DNA from: an uncultured Bacilli bacterium
Lineage (GTDB): Bacteria > Bacillota_I > Bacilli_A > RF39 > UBA660
NCBI GenBank assembly: GCA_947625505.1
Contig: CANQON010000008.1
Location: forward strand, 1 to 64,000
Direction: 5' to 3'
DNA length: 64,000 nt
In this document: positions 18,124 through 25,757 of the stretch, piece by piece
How positions within the stretch are numbered: the first letter of the stretch is position 1
Layout of the letters: each line of letters starts with the position of its first letter
Translations under genes and position numbers: made by a program
Notes under the pieces: generated by a model
What the model saw: the letters and a program-made list of their open reading frames with translations, nothing else
What the model was told of the DNA's origin: nothing
Databases searched by the model: none

Positions 18124-18775
18124 CTACATTACCTCCCTTATTTTTTTCAGGAAGTATTTCACCCTTACAAATCCATACTTTAACACCGATTTTACCATAA
18201 GCTGTATCAGCTTCTTTACAAGCATAATCGACATCTGCTCTTAAAGTATGTAGTGGAATAATTCCTTCAATATAACCTTCAGTACGAGCCATATCAGCTC
18301 CACCTAAACGACCAGATACTGAAGTTTTAATTCCTTTAGCTCCAGCCTTCATTGTATTTCTTACTGCTCTCTTTTGGGCAATTCTAAATGATACACGACC
18401 CTCAATTTGTTTAGCAATATTTTCAGCAACTAATGCTGCATCTAAATCAGGGTTCTTTACTTCTTTAATAGAAATTTGAACATTTTCATCAACTAATTTA
18501 GATAATTCTGCTTTTAACTTTTCAATTTCGTCGCCACCGTGACCAATTACAACGCCTGGTTTAGCAGTATTAATAATAACTTCTGTTCTTTTGTCATTTC
18601 TTTCGATAAGAACACTAGAAACAGAGGCATCTTTTAATTTTTTTGCTAAAAACTTACGAATTTTATTATCTTTATCAAGGTATTCTGCAAAATTTTTGTT
18701 ATCAGCATACCATTTAGATTCCCAAGTTTTGTTAACACCAATTCTAAGTCCTATTGGACTAACTTTTTGACCCAC
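18098..18775 (-). CDS. rpsC: 30S ribosomal protein uS3
   Basis: uS3 forms the mRNA entry channel with uS4 and uS5 and has helicase-assisting activity. The 225 residues open [20 protein letters not shown], include a KH domain with GHGG ([15 protein letters not shown], about residue 75) and the C-terminal domain [30 protein letters not shown]. It lies between rplV and rplP. Confidence 0.98.
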   Translation of the reverse strand: MGQKVSPIGLRIGVNKTWESKWYADNKNFAEYLDKDNKIRKFLAKKLKDASVSSVLIERNDKRTEVIINTAKPGVVIGHGGDEIEKLKAELSKLVDENVQISIKEVKNPDLDAALVAENIAKQIEGRVSFRIAQKRAVRNTMKAGAKGIKTSVSGRLGGADMARTEGYIEGIIPLHTLRADVDYACKEADTAYGKIGVKVWICKGEILPEKNKGGNVDGSNSKKN

Positions 18776-18792
18776 AAGTGTTCCTCCTTTAC

Positions 18793-19128
18793 TTAGTTTC
18801 TCTCACTTACGATAATTGTAATGTGACTTGTTCTTTTCTTAATTGGATCTACGTGTCCACGAGAACCAAACTTCATTCTTTTTAATGTTTGTCCTTCATT
18901 TACGAATGCTGTTTTAACATATAATTTAGACTTATCTAAACTATTATTATTTTCAGCATTAGCTACAGCTGAAGTTAAAACTTTACGAATTAATCTTGCA
19001 GCTTCTTTATTTATATTTCTTAATATTTTATCTGCTTCTTCTACGTCTTTACCACGTATTAAATCTATAACTAAACGGGCTTTACGAGGTGGGATTCTAA
19101 CTCCCTTTGCAATCGCTCTAGCTTCCAT
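18793..19128 (-). CDS. rplV: 50S ribosomal protein uL22
   Basis: uL22 lines the exit tunnel with its long hairpin loop, near the macrolide site. The 111 residues include [16 protein letters not shown] and the loop [31 protein letters not shown]. No obvious insertion of the macrolide-resistance kind is visible. It lies between rpsS and rpsC. Confidence 0.98.
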   Translation of the reverse strand: MEARAIAKGVRIPPRKARLVIDLIRGKDVEEADKILRNINKEAARLIRKVLTSAVANAENNNSLDKSKLYVKTAFVNEGQTLKRMKFGSRGHVDPIKKRTSHITIIVSERN

Positions 19129-19148
19129 TTTAGTCCTCCTTCCTTGGT

Positions 19149-19421
19149 TTATTTAGCTTCTTTGTCATCGCCATGACCACCAAATTTACGTGTTGGAACA
19201 AATTCACCTAATTTGTGTCCTACCATATCTTCTGTTACATATACAGGAACAAATTCTTTTCCATTATGTACAGCGAATGTGTTACCAATAAATTCAGGGA
19301 ATATTGTTGAACGGCGTGACCAAGTTTTAATAACTTCTTTTTTATCAGCACTATTATTATTTTTTACTTTTTTCATTAGACTTTCATCAACGAAAGGTCC
19401 TTTTTTAAGACTTCTTGCCAT
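19149..19421 (-). CDS. rpsS: 30S ribosomal protein uS19
   Basis: uS19 is in the 30S head and bridges toward the 50S subunit with uS13. The 90 residues show [19 protein letters not shown] and [16 protein letters not shown], which define the family. It lies between rplB and rplV. Confidence 0.98.
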   Translation of the reverse strand: MARSLKKGPFVDESLMKKVKNNNSADKKEVIKTWSRRSTIFPEFIGNTFAVHNGKEFVPVYVTEDMVGHKLGEFVPTRKFGGHGDDKEAK

Positions 19422-19435
19422 TTATACCATCCCTT

Positions 19436-20269
19436 CTATTTAGCTTTACGACGACGAACTATTAAGCTGTCTGATTGTTTTTTACCTTTACGAGTCTTGT
19501 AACCAAGTGCAGGTTTACCCCAAGGTGTAACAGGTCCTTTACGTCCTACTGGAGCACGACCTTCACCACCACCATGTGGGTGATCATTAGGGTTCATAAC
19601 AGATCCACGAACTGTAGGTCTAATACCCATATGTCTTTTACGACCAGCTTTACCAACATTTACTAATTCAGCGTCTTCGTTTCCAACTTCACCTATTGTA
19701 GCACGGCAAGTACTCAATACTTTTCTTACCTCACCACTAGTTAAACGAAGTAATGTATAATTTCCTTCACGGCCTAAGATTTGAACACTTGAACCAGCTG
19801 AACGAGCTAATTGTCCACCCTTACCAGCTTTAAGTTCAACATTATGAACAAATGTACCTTCAGGAATATTTGCAAGTGGAAGTGAATTACCAACTTTAAT
19901 ATCAGCATTTTCTCCACTTTCAACTTTATCTCCTACTTGTAATCCCTTTGGAGCAATAATATATCTTTTTTCTCCATCAGCATAATTAATAAGAGCTATA
20001 TTTGATGTTCTATTTGGATCGTATTCAATTGAGGCTACTGTACCAACAACACCATCTTTATCTCTTCTAAAATCGATAACACGGTATTTTCTCTTTTCGC
20101 CACCACCTTGGTGTCTAACAGTAACTCTACCTTGATTATTACGACCACCATTTTTCTTTAGTGTAACCACTAATGATTTCTCTGGTTTTACTTTAGTTAA
20201 TTCACTATTATCTAAAGTAGTCATACCACGTCTACCATTAGTTGTTGACTTATAACTTTTGATTGCCAT
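19436..20269 (-). CDS. rplB: 50S ribosomal protein uL2
   Basis: uL2 is an essential 23S rRNA binder close to the peptidyl transferase centre. The 277 residues show [21 protein letters not shown], the conserved [22 protein letters not shown] with the key His, and a basic C-terminus. It lies between rplW and rpsS. Confidence 0.98.
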   Translation of the reverse strand: MAIKSYKSTTNGRRGMTTLDNSELTKVKPEKSLVVTLKKNGGRNNQGRVTVRHQGGGEKRKYRVIDFRRDKDGVVGTVASIEYDPNRTSNIALINYADGEKRYIIAPKGLQVGDKVESGENADIKVGNSLPLANIPEGTFVHNVELKAGKGGQLARSAGSSVQILGREGNYTLLRLTSGEVRKVLSTCRATIGEVGNEDAELVNVGKAGRKRHMGIRPTVRGSVMNPNDHPHGGGEGRAPVGRKGPVTPWGKPALGYKTRKGKKQSDSLIVRRRKAK

Positions 20270-20290
20270 ATGTATAATCCTCCTTTAGAT

Positions 20291-20569
20291 TTAGTTTAGT
20301 TCAATTGAACTACCTTCGGCTAATTTAACAATAGCCTTTTTTACTCTGTTAGTACGTCCTGAATAACGTCCAACTCTTTTCTTCTTAGTAGGAGCATTTA
20401 ATGTATTAACACTTTCAACTTTAACATTGAAAACAGCTTCTACTGCTTGTTTAATTTGTGTTTTATTAGCTTTAGGATCAACACTAAATACAATTGTATT
20501 TGTTTCTGCTAAAGCTGCACTTTTTTCAGTAACGATTGGTCCTTTAATAATATCTCTATAGTTATTCAT
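20291..20569 (-). CDS. rplW: 50S ribosomal protein uL23
   Basis: uL23 is at the tunnel exit and is the docking point for trigger factor and SRP. The 92 residues include GPIVTEKSAALAETNTIVF and VFNVKVESVNTLNAPTKKKRVGRYSG. It overlaps the end of rplD by one base (TAATG), indicating coupling. Confidence 0.98.
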   Translation of the reverse strand: MNNYRDIIKGPIVTEKSAALAETNTIVFSVDPKANKTQIKQAVEAVFNVKVESVNTLNAPTKKKRVGRYSGRTNRVKKAIVKLAEGSSIELN

Positions 20570-21195
20570 TATTTTAAAGCCTCCTCTACTGATTTAATAG
20601 CAGATTCAGTAGCGATTAAAACATGAGCTGATACTACATCCATAGTATTAATTTCATCAGCACTTAATAATAAGACATTATTTAAATTACGAGTTGCTAA
20701 AACAACATTGTCATCTAATTCATCTACTACAATTAAGATGTTTCTATCGACTTTTAAATTTGCTAAAATATCTTTCATTTCTTTAGTCTTGTTAGACTCT
20801 AATTTTAATGCATCAAGAACAATTAACTCACTATCAATTACTTTATATGATAAAGCAGATTTTAAAGCTAACTTTCTTTCTTTACGATTCATTTTAATAG
20901 TGTAATTCTTTTCTGTTTGTGGTCCAAATACTACTCCACCATGATACCAATGTGGTGCACGTGTAGAACCTTGACGAGCTCGTCCTGTACCTTTTTGTCT
21001 CCATGGCTTTCTTCCTCCACCAGAAACTTCAGAACGATTCTTTACACTATGAGTACCTTGACGAGCATTACTAGTTGCTAATCTAATAGCGTCATATAAT
21101 ACTGCATCATTTGGTTCAATATTCCAAATATCTTTATCTAATGTAATATTTTTAACCTTTTCACCTTTAATATTTAACACATCAATTTTACTCAT
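20569..21195 (-). CDS. rplD: 50S ribosomal protein uL4
   Basis: uL4 reaches into the exit tunnel with an extended loop; in E. coli it also represses the S10 operon. The 208 residues contain the loop RSEVSGGGRKPWRQKGTGRARQGSTR and HGGVVFGP, both diagnostic. It lies between rplC and rplW. Confidence 0.98.
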   Translation of the reverse strand: MSKIDVLNIKGEKVKNITLDKDIWNIEPNDAVLYDAIRLATSNARQGTHSVKNRSEVSGGGRKPWRQKGTGRARQGSTRAPHWYHGGVVFGPQTEKNYTIKMNRKERKLALKSALSYKVIDSELIVLDALKLESNKTKEMKDILANLKVDRNILIVVDELDDNVVLATRNLNNVLLLSADEINTMDVVSAHVLIATESAIKSVEEALK

Positions 21196-21207
21196 ATGTT
21201 ATACCTC

Positions 21208-21969
21208 CTAGTTTTCTTCTGGAGCAGTTTCTTCTGATCCAGATTCCTCGGTAACAGGTGCCTCAGGTGTTTCTTCAGTTTCTACTTCTTCAGTAGCTAC
21301 TTCTGTACTATAGTTAACTAAATCTTCCATTTCATTAACTTGACCATTTCCTTTAACAGCTGACTTAATAACAACTAATCCTTGTTTTGGTCCTGGTACA
21401 TTTCCTTTAATTAATATTACATTATTTTCTAAATCAACAGCTACAACTTCAAGATTTTGAATTGTTACTGTAAGTGTTCCCATATGTCCAGCTAATTTCT
21501 TTCCTTTGAAAACACGCATTGGTCTCATTGTTCCTAATGAACCTGGTCTTCTATGATAATGAGATCCATGTCCCATAGGTCCTCTTGATTGACCATGTCT
21601 TTTAATAACACCTTGGAACCCTTTACCTTTAGTAGTTCCAGTTACATCAACAACTTCACCTGGTACAAAAATGTCTGCTTTAACTTCTTGTCCAACAGTA
21701 TAATCATTGATATCTACACCTTTTATTTCTCTAAAGAAGCGCTTAGGTGTAGTTTGTGCTTTTGCTGTATGTCCAGCAGAAGCTTTAGTCGCTAACTTTT
21801 CCCTCTTTGTATCGAATCCTAATTGAATTGCTTCATAACCATCTGTTTCTTTAGTCTTAATTTGTGTTACTACATTTGGCTCAACGTAAACAGCAGTTAC
21901 AGGAATTAATTTTCCAGATTCAGTAAATACTTGAGTCATTCCAATTTTACGACCTAAGATTCCTTTCAT
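21208..21969 (-). CDS. rplC: 50S ribosomal protein uL3 with acidic C-terminal tail
   Basis: uL3 starts 50S assembly with uL24 and reaches the peptidyl transferase centre. Residues 1-215 fit the family ([19 protein letters not shown], then [26 protein letters not shown] with the normally methylated Gln region). After that come about 35 residues rich in Glu, Thr and Pro ([19 protein letters not shown]). That tail is not part of the usual protein of about 210 residues. It lies between rpsJ and rplD with a good SD. Confidence 0.97.
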   Translation of the reverse strand: MKGILGRKIGMTQVFTESGKLIPVTAVYVEPNVVTQIKTKETDGYEAIQLGFDTKREKLATKASAGHTAKAQTTPKRFFREIKGVDINDYTVGQEVKADIFVPGEVVDVTGTTKGKGFQGVIKRHGQSRGPMGHGSHYHRRPGSLGTMRPMRVFKGKKLAGHMGTLTVTIQNLEVVAVDLENNVILIKGNVPGPKQGLVVIKSAVKGNGQVNEMEDLVNYSTEVATEEVETEETPEAPVTEESGSEETAPEEN

Positions 21970-21992
21970 ATACTTTTTCCTCCTATATTTTT

Positions 21993-22301
21993 TTATTTAA
22001 CTATTTTGATGTCTACACCACTTGGTACTTCTAAATGAGCTAATGCCTCAATAGTTTCCTTTGATGGATTAATAACATCAATAAGTCTTTTGTGTGTTCT
22101 TTTCTCAAATTGTTCACGAGAATCTTTATATTTGTGAACTGCTCTTAAAATAGTGATTTTCTCTACTTCTGTAGGTAGTGGAATTGGTCCACTTACTTCT
22201 CCACCATTTCTCTTTACAGTTTCAACGATTTTCGCACAAGCAGTATCTAAGCTTTTATGTTCAAATGCTCTTAACTTGATACGAACCTTAACTTTTGACA
22301 T
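21993..22301 (-). CDS. rpsJ: 30S ribosomal protein uS10 (NusE)
   Basis: uS10 is in the 30S head and, as NusE, links ribosomes to RNA polymerase through NusG and NusB. The 102 residues include [58 protein letters not shown] and RTHKRLIDV. It is the first gene of the S10 operon, about 130 nt after the promoter at 22437-22465, and has an SD AGGGAGG. Confidence 0.98.
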   Translation of the reverse strand: MSKVKVRIKLRAFEHKSLDTACAKIVETVKRNGGEVSGPIPLPTEVEKITILRAVHKYKDSREQFEKRTHKRLIDVINPSKETIEALAHLEVPSGVDIKIVK

Positions 22302-22430
22302 TTTATGTCCTCCCTTCGCCTATATCTTGTATAGACTTGCTCCGTGTGAAAACCTGTACATTTAGTCAAGTATTATTTTACAACTTCACCTGGTGTATCA
22401 GCAACCTCACACATCAATGCATGCCACACA
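22302..22430 (-). promoter_or_regulatory. S10 operon 5' leader, possible autoregulatory RNA
   Basis: The untranslated leader is about 130 nt. On the minus strand GTGTGA (22412-22407) can pair with TCACAC (22349-22344), and ACTTG (22371-22367) with CAAGT (22339-22335). These helices cross, so they form either a pseudoknot or two alternative states. Direct repeats of GATGTGTG (22405-22415 and 22424-22432) lie at its start. Ribosomal leader RNAs before rpsJ have been predicted in other Bacillota; I cannot say this belongs to that family. Confidence 0.4.
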
Positions 22431-22436
22431 TCAAAA

Positions 22437-22465
22437 ATTATACTAAAAAAGCATTGAAAAATCAA
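22437..22465 (-). promoter_or_regulatory. Promoter of the S10-spc-alpha operon
   Basis: On the minus strand TTGATT (22465-22460) and TATAAT (22442-22437) are separated by exactly 17 nt. This is a near-consensus sigma-A promoter for the whole ribosomal operon. Confidence 0.8.
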
Positions 22466-22503
22466 CACTTTTTTTCTTTTTTTTATAATTTTACATTTAA
22501 AGA

Positions 22504-23001
22504 TTATCTTCTTCCTCTTTTTTTATGTTTTTTCTTAACGGGATAACCATAAGGATTAACTCCTTCTTGCATAACTACCCTTAAATTAGTTGGGCTAAAT
22601 AAATCCTTTTGAGGAGATATAGCTCGCATTTTTTTAGGATTATATGGAGTATTTCTTATTTTTTTTCTTAGTTCTACATCATGATGCTTTTCATATTTAT
22701 ATAATAGACTTTGAATAATTTTTAAATCTGTTTTAGTTGGAGGATTACCTGATCTATTTATTTTTTCTAATTGTTTATTAATTAAAACAAATATTTCATT
22801 ATCATCGTATTCTATTTGATGGAGATACTGATGCGCTAAAATAGTTAAAGGAGCACCATTTTTAAGAGTCTTTTTTCCTCCCTTAGCTTCTTTTATTATA
22901 TGATGATAAGTTAAAGGATTATCCCTTGTTATTTTAAACTTCATCCAATCATATTCTTCAACTCTATATATTTTTATTAATAAACCTAATACATCATCCA
23001 T
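22504..23001 (-). CDS. HNH-like domain protein
   Basis: Residues 31-63 (TYHHIIKEAKGGKKTLKNGAPLTILAHQYLHQIE) resemble a short HNH motif: HH at 33-34, N at 48, His at 57 and 61. The remainder is charged and helical, ending in a very basic tail (PVKKKHKKRGRR) suited to nucleic acid binding. There is no CxxC zinc pair, which many HNH enzymes have, so nuclease activity is not certain. The SD is weak and an internal Met at residue 20 is an alternative start. It is transcribed toward the S10 promoter, with no clear terminator between them. The 165-residue protein has no neighbour that explains its job. Confidence 0.6.
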   Translation of the reverse strand: MDDVLGLLIKIYRVEEYDWMKFKITRDNPLTYHHIIKEAKGGKKTLKNGAPLTILAHQYLHQIEYDDNEIFVLINKQLEKINRSGNPPTKTDLKIIQSLLYKYEKHHDVELRKKIRNTPYNPKKMRAISPQKDLFSPTNLRVVMQEGVNPYGYPVKKKHKKRGRR

Positions 23002-23073
23002 AAACCCATCCCTATTATAATCATACCATATTTAAGGATACTTTTTAAAGTCTTTCTTTCATATATATTTATT

Positions 23074-23355
23074 ATGAAAAACTTTCTTTATGATATTAGT
23101 CCTCCAACATATTCCTTAAGTGCTATTGCGATTGGTTTTATATTAAGTAATGATTTAAATCCTTCTGAGCAAAATACCGTAGGTAACTGGTTTATGTTAG
23201 TAGGACAAGTATTATGTACTAATGCTGCTCAACAACAAATTATTAATCAAAATAATAATAATTCTAATAATAGTAATGAGCATATTGTTAATGATAGTAT
23301 GGATACGATTAAACGTTCTATTAATAAAATAAATAATGAAATAAAACAATTTTGA
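23074..23355 (+). CDS. Hypothetical small membrane-associated protein with Asn-rich linker
   Basis: I do not recognise this 93-residue protein. It has one hydrophobic segment (about residues 12-26, TYSLSAIAIGFILS), a second apolar stretch (NWFMLVGQVLC), then a linker of Asn and Ser (NQNNNNSNNSNE) and a short amphipathic helix at the end. No SD is visible before the ATG. It is divergent from the HNH-like gene and ends 40 nt before gpsA, whose own promoter starts right after its stop. Codon use resembles the neighbours, and the sequence looks like a real protein rather than a shadow. Confidence 0.55.
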   Translation: MKNFLYDISPPTYSLSAIAIGFILSNDLNPSEQNTVGNWFMLVGQVLCTNAAQQQIINQNNNNSNNSNEHIVNDSMDTIKRSINKINNEIKQF

Positions 23356-23379
23356 CTATTTAACTTAATATGTTATAAT
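23352..23379 (+). promoter_or_regulatory. Promoter of gpsA
   Basis: TTGACT and TATAAT are separated by 16 nt, and TGT before the -10 makes it an extended -10 as well. Confidence 0.7.
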
Positions 23380-23395
23380 ACCAATTGGTGATTTT

Positions 23396-24367
23396 ATGAA
23401 AGTATGTGTCCTAGGAACTGGTGCCTACGGAGTATCTTTGGCCTTAATCTTAAATGAGAATGGTCATAAAGTAGAAATGTGGACAAAGTTTGAAGAAGAA
23501 GCTAACTATTTAAATCAAACAAGAGTTAGTCCAAATTTAAAGAACATTATCATTGATCCTGATATAAAAATATCTACGGACTTTAAGAAAACTGTTAAAG
23601 GAGCTGATTTAATTGTTATAGCAGTTCCTGCAGGTGTAGTTGATGATGTGTCTAAATTATTAAAGAAAGAAATAAAAGCTAATCAACATATATGTATTGC
23701 TTCTAAAGGTATTGAGCAAACAACATGTTTATTTGTATATGATGTATTAAAGCAACATGTTAATACAGATAAAGTAGGAGTTATATCTGGTCCTACCTTC
23801 GCTATTGATGTTGCTAAAAAAGTGCCTATCGGATTATCCTTAGCTAGTACAAATAAAGAAACGATTGCTGTAATAAAAGAAGCTCTACAAAATAGTCATG
23901 TTAAGCTAAGAGAAACAGATGATATACTAGGCGTAGAAATATGTGGAAGTATTAAAAACGTTATGGCTATTGCAGCAGGTATGTTAGATGGTATGGGTTT
24001 ACCTATATCTACACAAGCTATGCTAATAACAGAATCATTAAATGATATCAAAGAATTAATTGATGCCTTAGGAGGATATAAATATACTATTTTATCTTTC
24101 GCAGGCTTTGGTGACATCTTACTTACATGTACTAGTACTAAAAGTCGTAACTTCTCATTTGGTCGACTTATAGGTTCTGGTGCCTCTAAAAAAGAAATAG
24201 ACAACTATATAGAAACAACAACTATTGAAGGACTATATACATTAAAATCTATATATCAATTAATAAAAGATAAACAAGTACATATCCCTATTATCGATTT
24301 AATAAACGATATTATCTATCACGGAAAATCAGCTGAAGAATTATTACAATTTTTAATCGAGAAATAA
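23396..24367 (+). CDS. gpsA: Glycerol-3-phosphate dehydrogenase [NAD(P)+]
   Basis: GpsA reduces dihydroxyacetone phosphate to sn-glycerol-3-phosphate, the backbone for phospholipids. The 323 residues show the Rossmann nucleotide loop (LGTGAYGVSLA, residues 6-16), ASKGIE, ISGPTFAIDVAKKVPIGL, the catalytic-region EICGSIKNVMAIAAG with the conserved Lys, and GFGDILLTCTSTKSRNFSFG. The SD is a modest GGTGAT. The next gene starts 1 nt after its stop, so the two form an operon. Confidence 0.97.
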   Translation: MKVCVLGTGAYGVSLALILNENGHKVEMWTKFEEEANYLNQTRVSPNLKNIIIDPDIKISTDFKKTVKGADLIVIAVPAGVVDDVSKLLKKEIKANQHICIASKGIEQTTCLFVYDVLKQHVNTDKVGVISGPTFAIDVAKKVPIGLSLASTNKETIAVIKEALQNSHVKLRETDDILGVEICGSIKNVMAIAAGMLDGMGLPISTQAMLITESLNDIKELIDALGGYKYTILSFAGFGDILLTCTSTKSRNFSFGRLIGSGASKKEIDNYIETTTIEGLYTLKSIYQLIKDKQVHIPIIDLINDIIYHGKSAEELLQFLIEK

Positions 24368-24368
24368 T

Positions 24369-25337
24369 ATGGAACAAAAAAGAAAACCAATATATCGTAG
24401 TTATGTACTTGTTATAAAGAATAATAAAGGGATTATGGAAATAGATTGGACAAAAGTTCATAACTTTAGTCAATATAAAAAAGAAAAATACAAATTAGAA
24501 CGTATTGATTTCTTTACGCGTCATTTTCTAGAAAGTAATGACTTATTAAATACTTTACTTTCAGAAAAGATTATAACTAGTGAAGATAGTTATAATGCTA
24601 GATTATGGATATATCCTGCCAAACAAAATTCTGTTACAGAATTAGTTGATGGCAAGAAAAAGAAAGTATCAAAACCTTTATATGCTCCTGAACATTTACA
24701 ATATGGTTTAGCATATAAAAGTTTTTCTCCACTATTTGATGATCAATATGTTATTCATTTATTACAATCTAAACTAAATGACTTTGATTTTATATCTAAA
24801 TTATTTAATAAATATGCTGTTCAAGGATCTTATAGTGAAAGAGCCTGTGAGAATTTGCGGGCTAAAATAGAAAGTACCAAGTTTTCTTTAGGTAGCGCTG
24901 TAGGTGCACAATATGAATATTATGAACGTATTCTTAAATCATTTTATAAACAATATCATGATATTAGTGAAATGTATGGATTACTTTTAAGTATTCGTGC
25001 CTACTCCCAAAATCATAATTGTGGTGAATTCCAAAGTAATGAAGCTATTGAATCAGCTAGAAATAATATTAGAGAATTCTATTTACGTGAAAAATATACA
25101 GTAATTAAATGTACGGATGGTATTAATGATAATCGTGATTTAGAATTTGAATTAGATAAAACAGGATACCCTAAAGTTAGTTATTTAGCTCTTCATAATC
25201 TTTTAATGTTTATAGGTACTAACTTACCTGATATATTTGGTCCCAAGGAGAAAGAAACTCCTAAGGTTAAAAAAATGTCAAAAAAGAATATGCCTGTTGA
25301 AGGACAATTATCACTTTTTGACTTATTAAAAGAATAA
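24369..25337 (+). CDS. Unknown protein ending in a sliding-clamp-binding motif
   Basis: I do not recognise this 322-residue protein. It is charged and mainly helical, with no catalytic or nucleotide-binding motif that I can name. The last 13 residues are VEGQLSLFDLLKE, which contain QLSLF (313-317), an exact match to the QL[SD]LF motif that binds the bacterial beta clamp (DnaN). A Lys/Pro-rich flexible stretch (GPKEKETPKVKKMSKKNMP) leads to it, as a clamp-binding tail usually has. This suggests a DNA replication or repair role, by inference only. It follows gpsA immediately and ends at the hairpin at 25334-25364. Confidence 0.75.
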   Translation: MEQKRKPIYRSYVLVIKNNKGIMEIDWTKVHNFSQYKKEKYKLERIDFFTRHFLESNDLLNTLLSEKIITSEDSYNARLWIYPAKQNSVTELVDGKKKKVSKPLYAPEHLQYGLAYKSFSPLFDDQYVIHLLQSKLNDFDFISKLFNKYAVQGSYSERACENLRAKIESTKFSLGSAVGAQYEYYERILKSFYKQYHDISEMYGLLLSIRAYSQNHNCGEFQSNEAIESARNNIREFYLREKYTVIKCTDGINDNRDLEFELDKTGYPKVSYLALHNLLMFIGTNLPDIFGPKEKETPKVKKMSKKNMPVEGQLSLFDLLKE

Positions 25338-25364
25338 CTTATCCTAAGATAAGTTATTTTTTTT
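25334..25364. terminator. Bidirectional terminator between converging genes
   Basis: AATAACTTATC-CTAA-GATAAGTTATT is followed by eight T on the plus strand. The minus strand reading also gives a T-rich end. It serves the plus-strand gene at 24369 and probably the minus-strand gene at 25344. Confidence 0.75.
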
Positions 25365-25745
25365 ATACATATATAATACTTGTTTATCCATTCCATTAGT
25401 AATACTTTCTATATCACTAAAATGATATAAATCACTTAATGTTAAAAGTTGTTCCTGACTTATGTTAACAACATAATATCTTTTTTGATAATCATTATAA
25501 TATTCGAAAGGTATAGGATTTATACTATCTAATATTAGGTTTAATGCTGTATTAACAGATTCTATAATAACATCACTTGCTAATAAACTTTTTTGTAGAT
25601 TAATATTAGGTAAAATATTTTCTCTTACTAAAACTTTATTATTATATAAACATATAAGTCTAATATTAACTAGTTCATTTAAAAGATTATCAACTTCTAA
25701 ATTACTTTGTTTTAATTTATTTTCTATTTCACTATATTCATTCAT
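25344..25745 (-). CDS. Hypothetical protein, partner of the giant gene
   Basis: I do not recognise this 133-residue protein. It begins with an acidic helical stretch (MNEYSEIENKLKQSNLEVDNL) and later has IPFEYYNDYQKRYYVVNIS and a segment DLYHFSDIESITNGM. There is no membrane helix. It starts 12 nt after the stop of the 1379-residue gene with an AAAGGG SD, so the two are co-transcribed. Because of this it may be a binding partner, cofactor or inhibitor of the large protein; nothing in its own sequence proves that. Confidence 0.65.
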   Translation of the reverse strand: MNEYSEIENKLKQSNLEVDNLLNELVNIRLICLYNNKVLVRENILPNINLQKSLLASDVIIESVNTALNLILDSINPIPFEYYNDYQKRYYVVNISQEQLLTLSDLYHFSDIESITNGMDKQVLYMYKKNNLS

Positions 25746-25757
25746 AATAATCCCTTT

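Noticed and set aside
22302-22503. E. coli-type L4-binding S10 leader
   Set aside because: The leader does not show the long hairpin set of the E. coli element, and that mechanism is not known in Bacillota.
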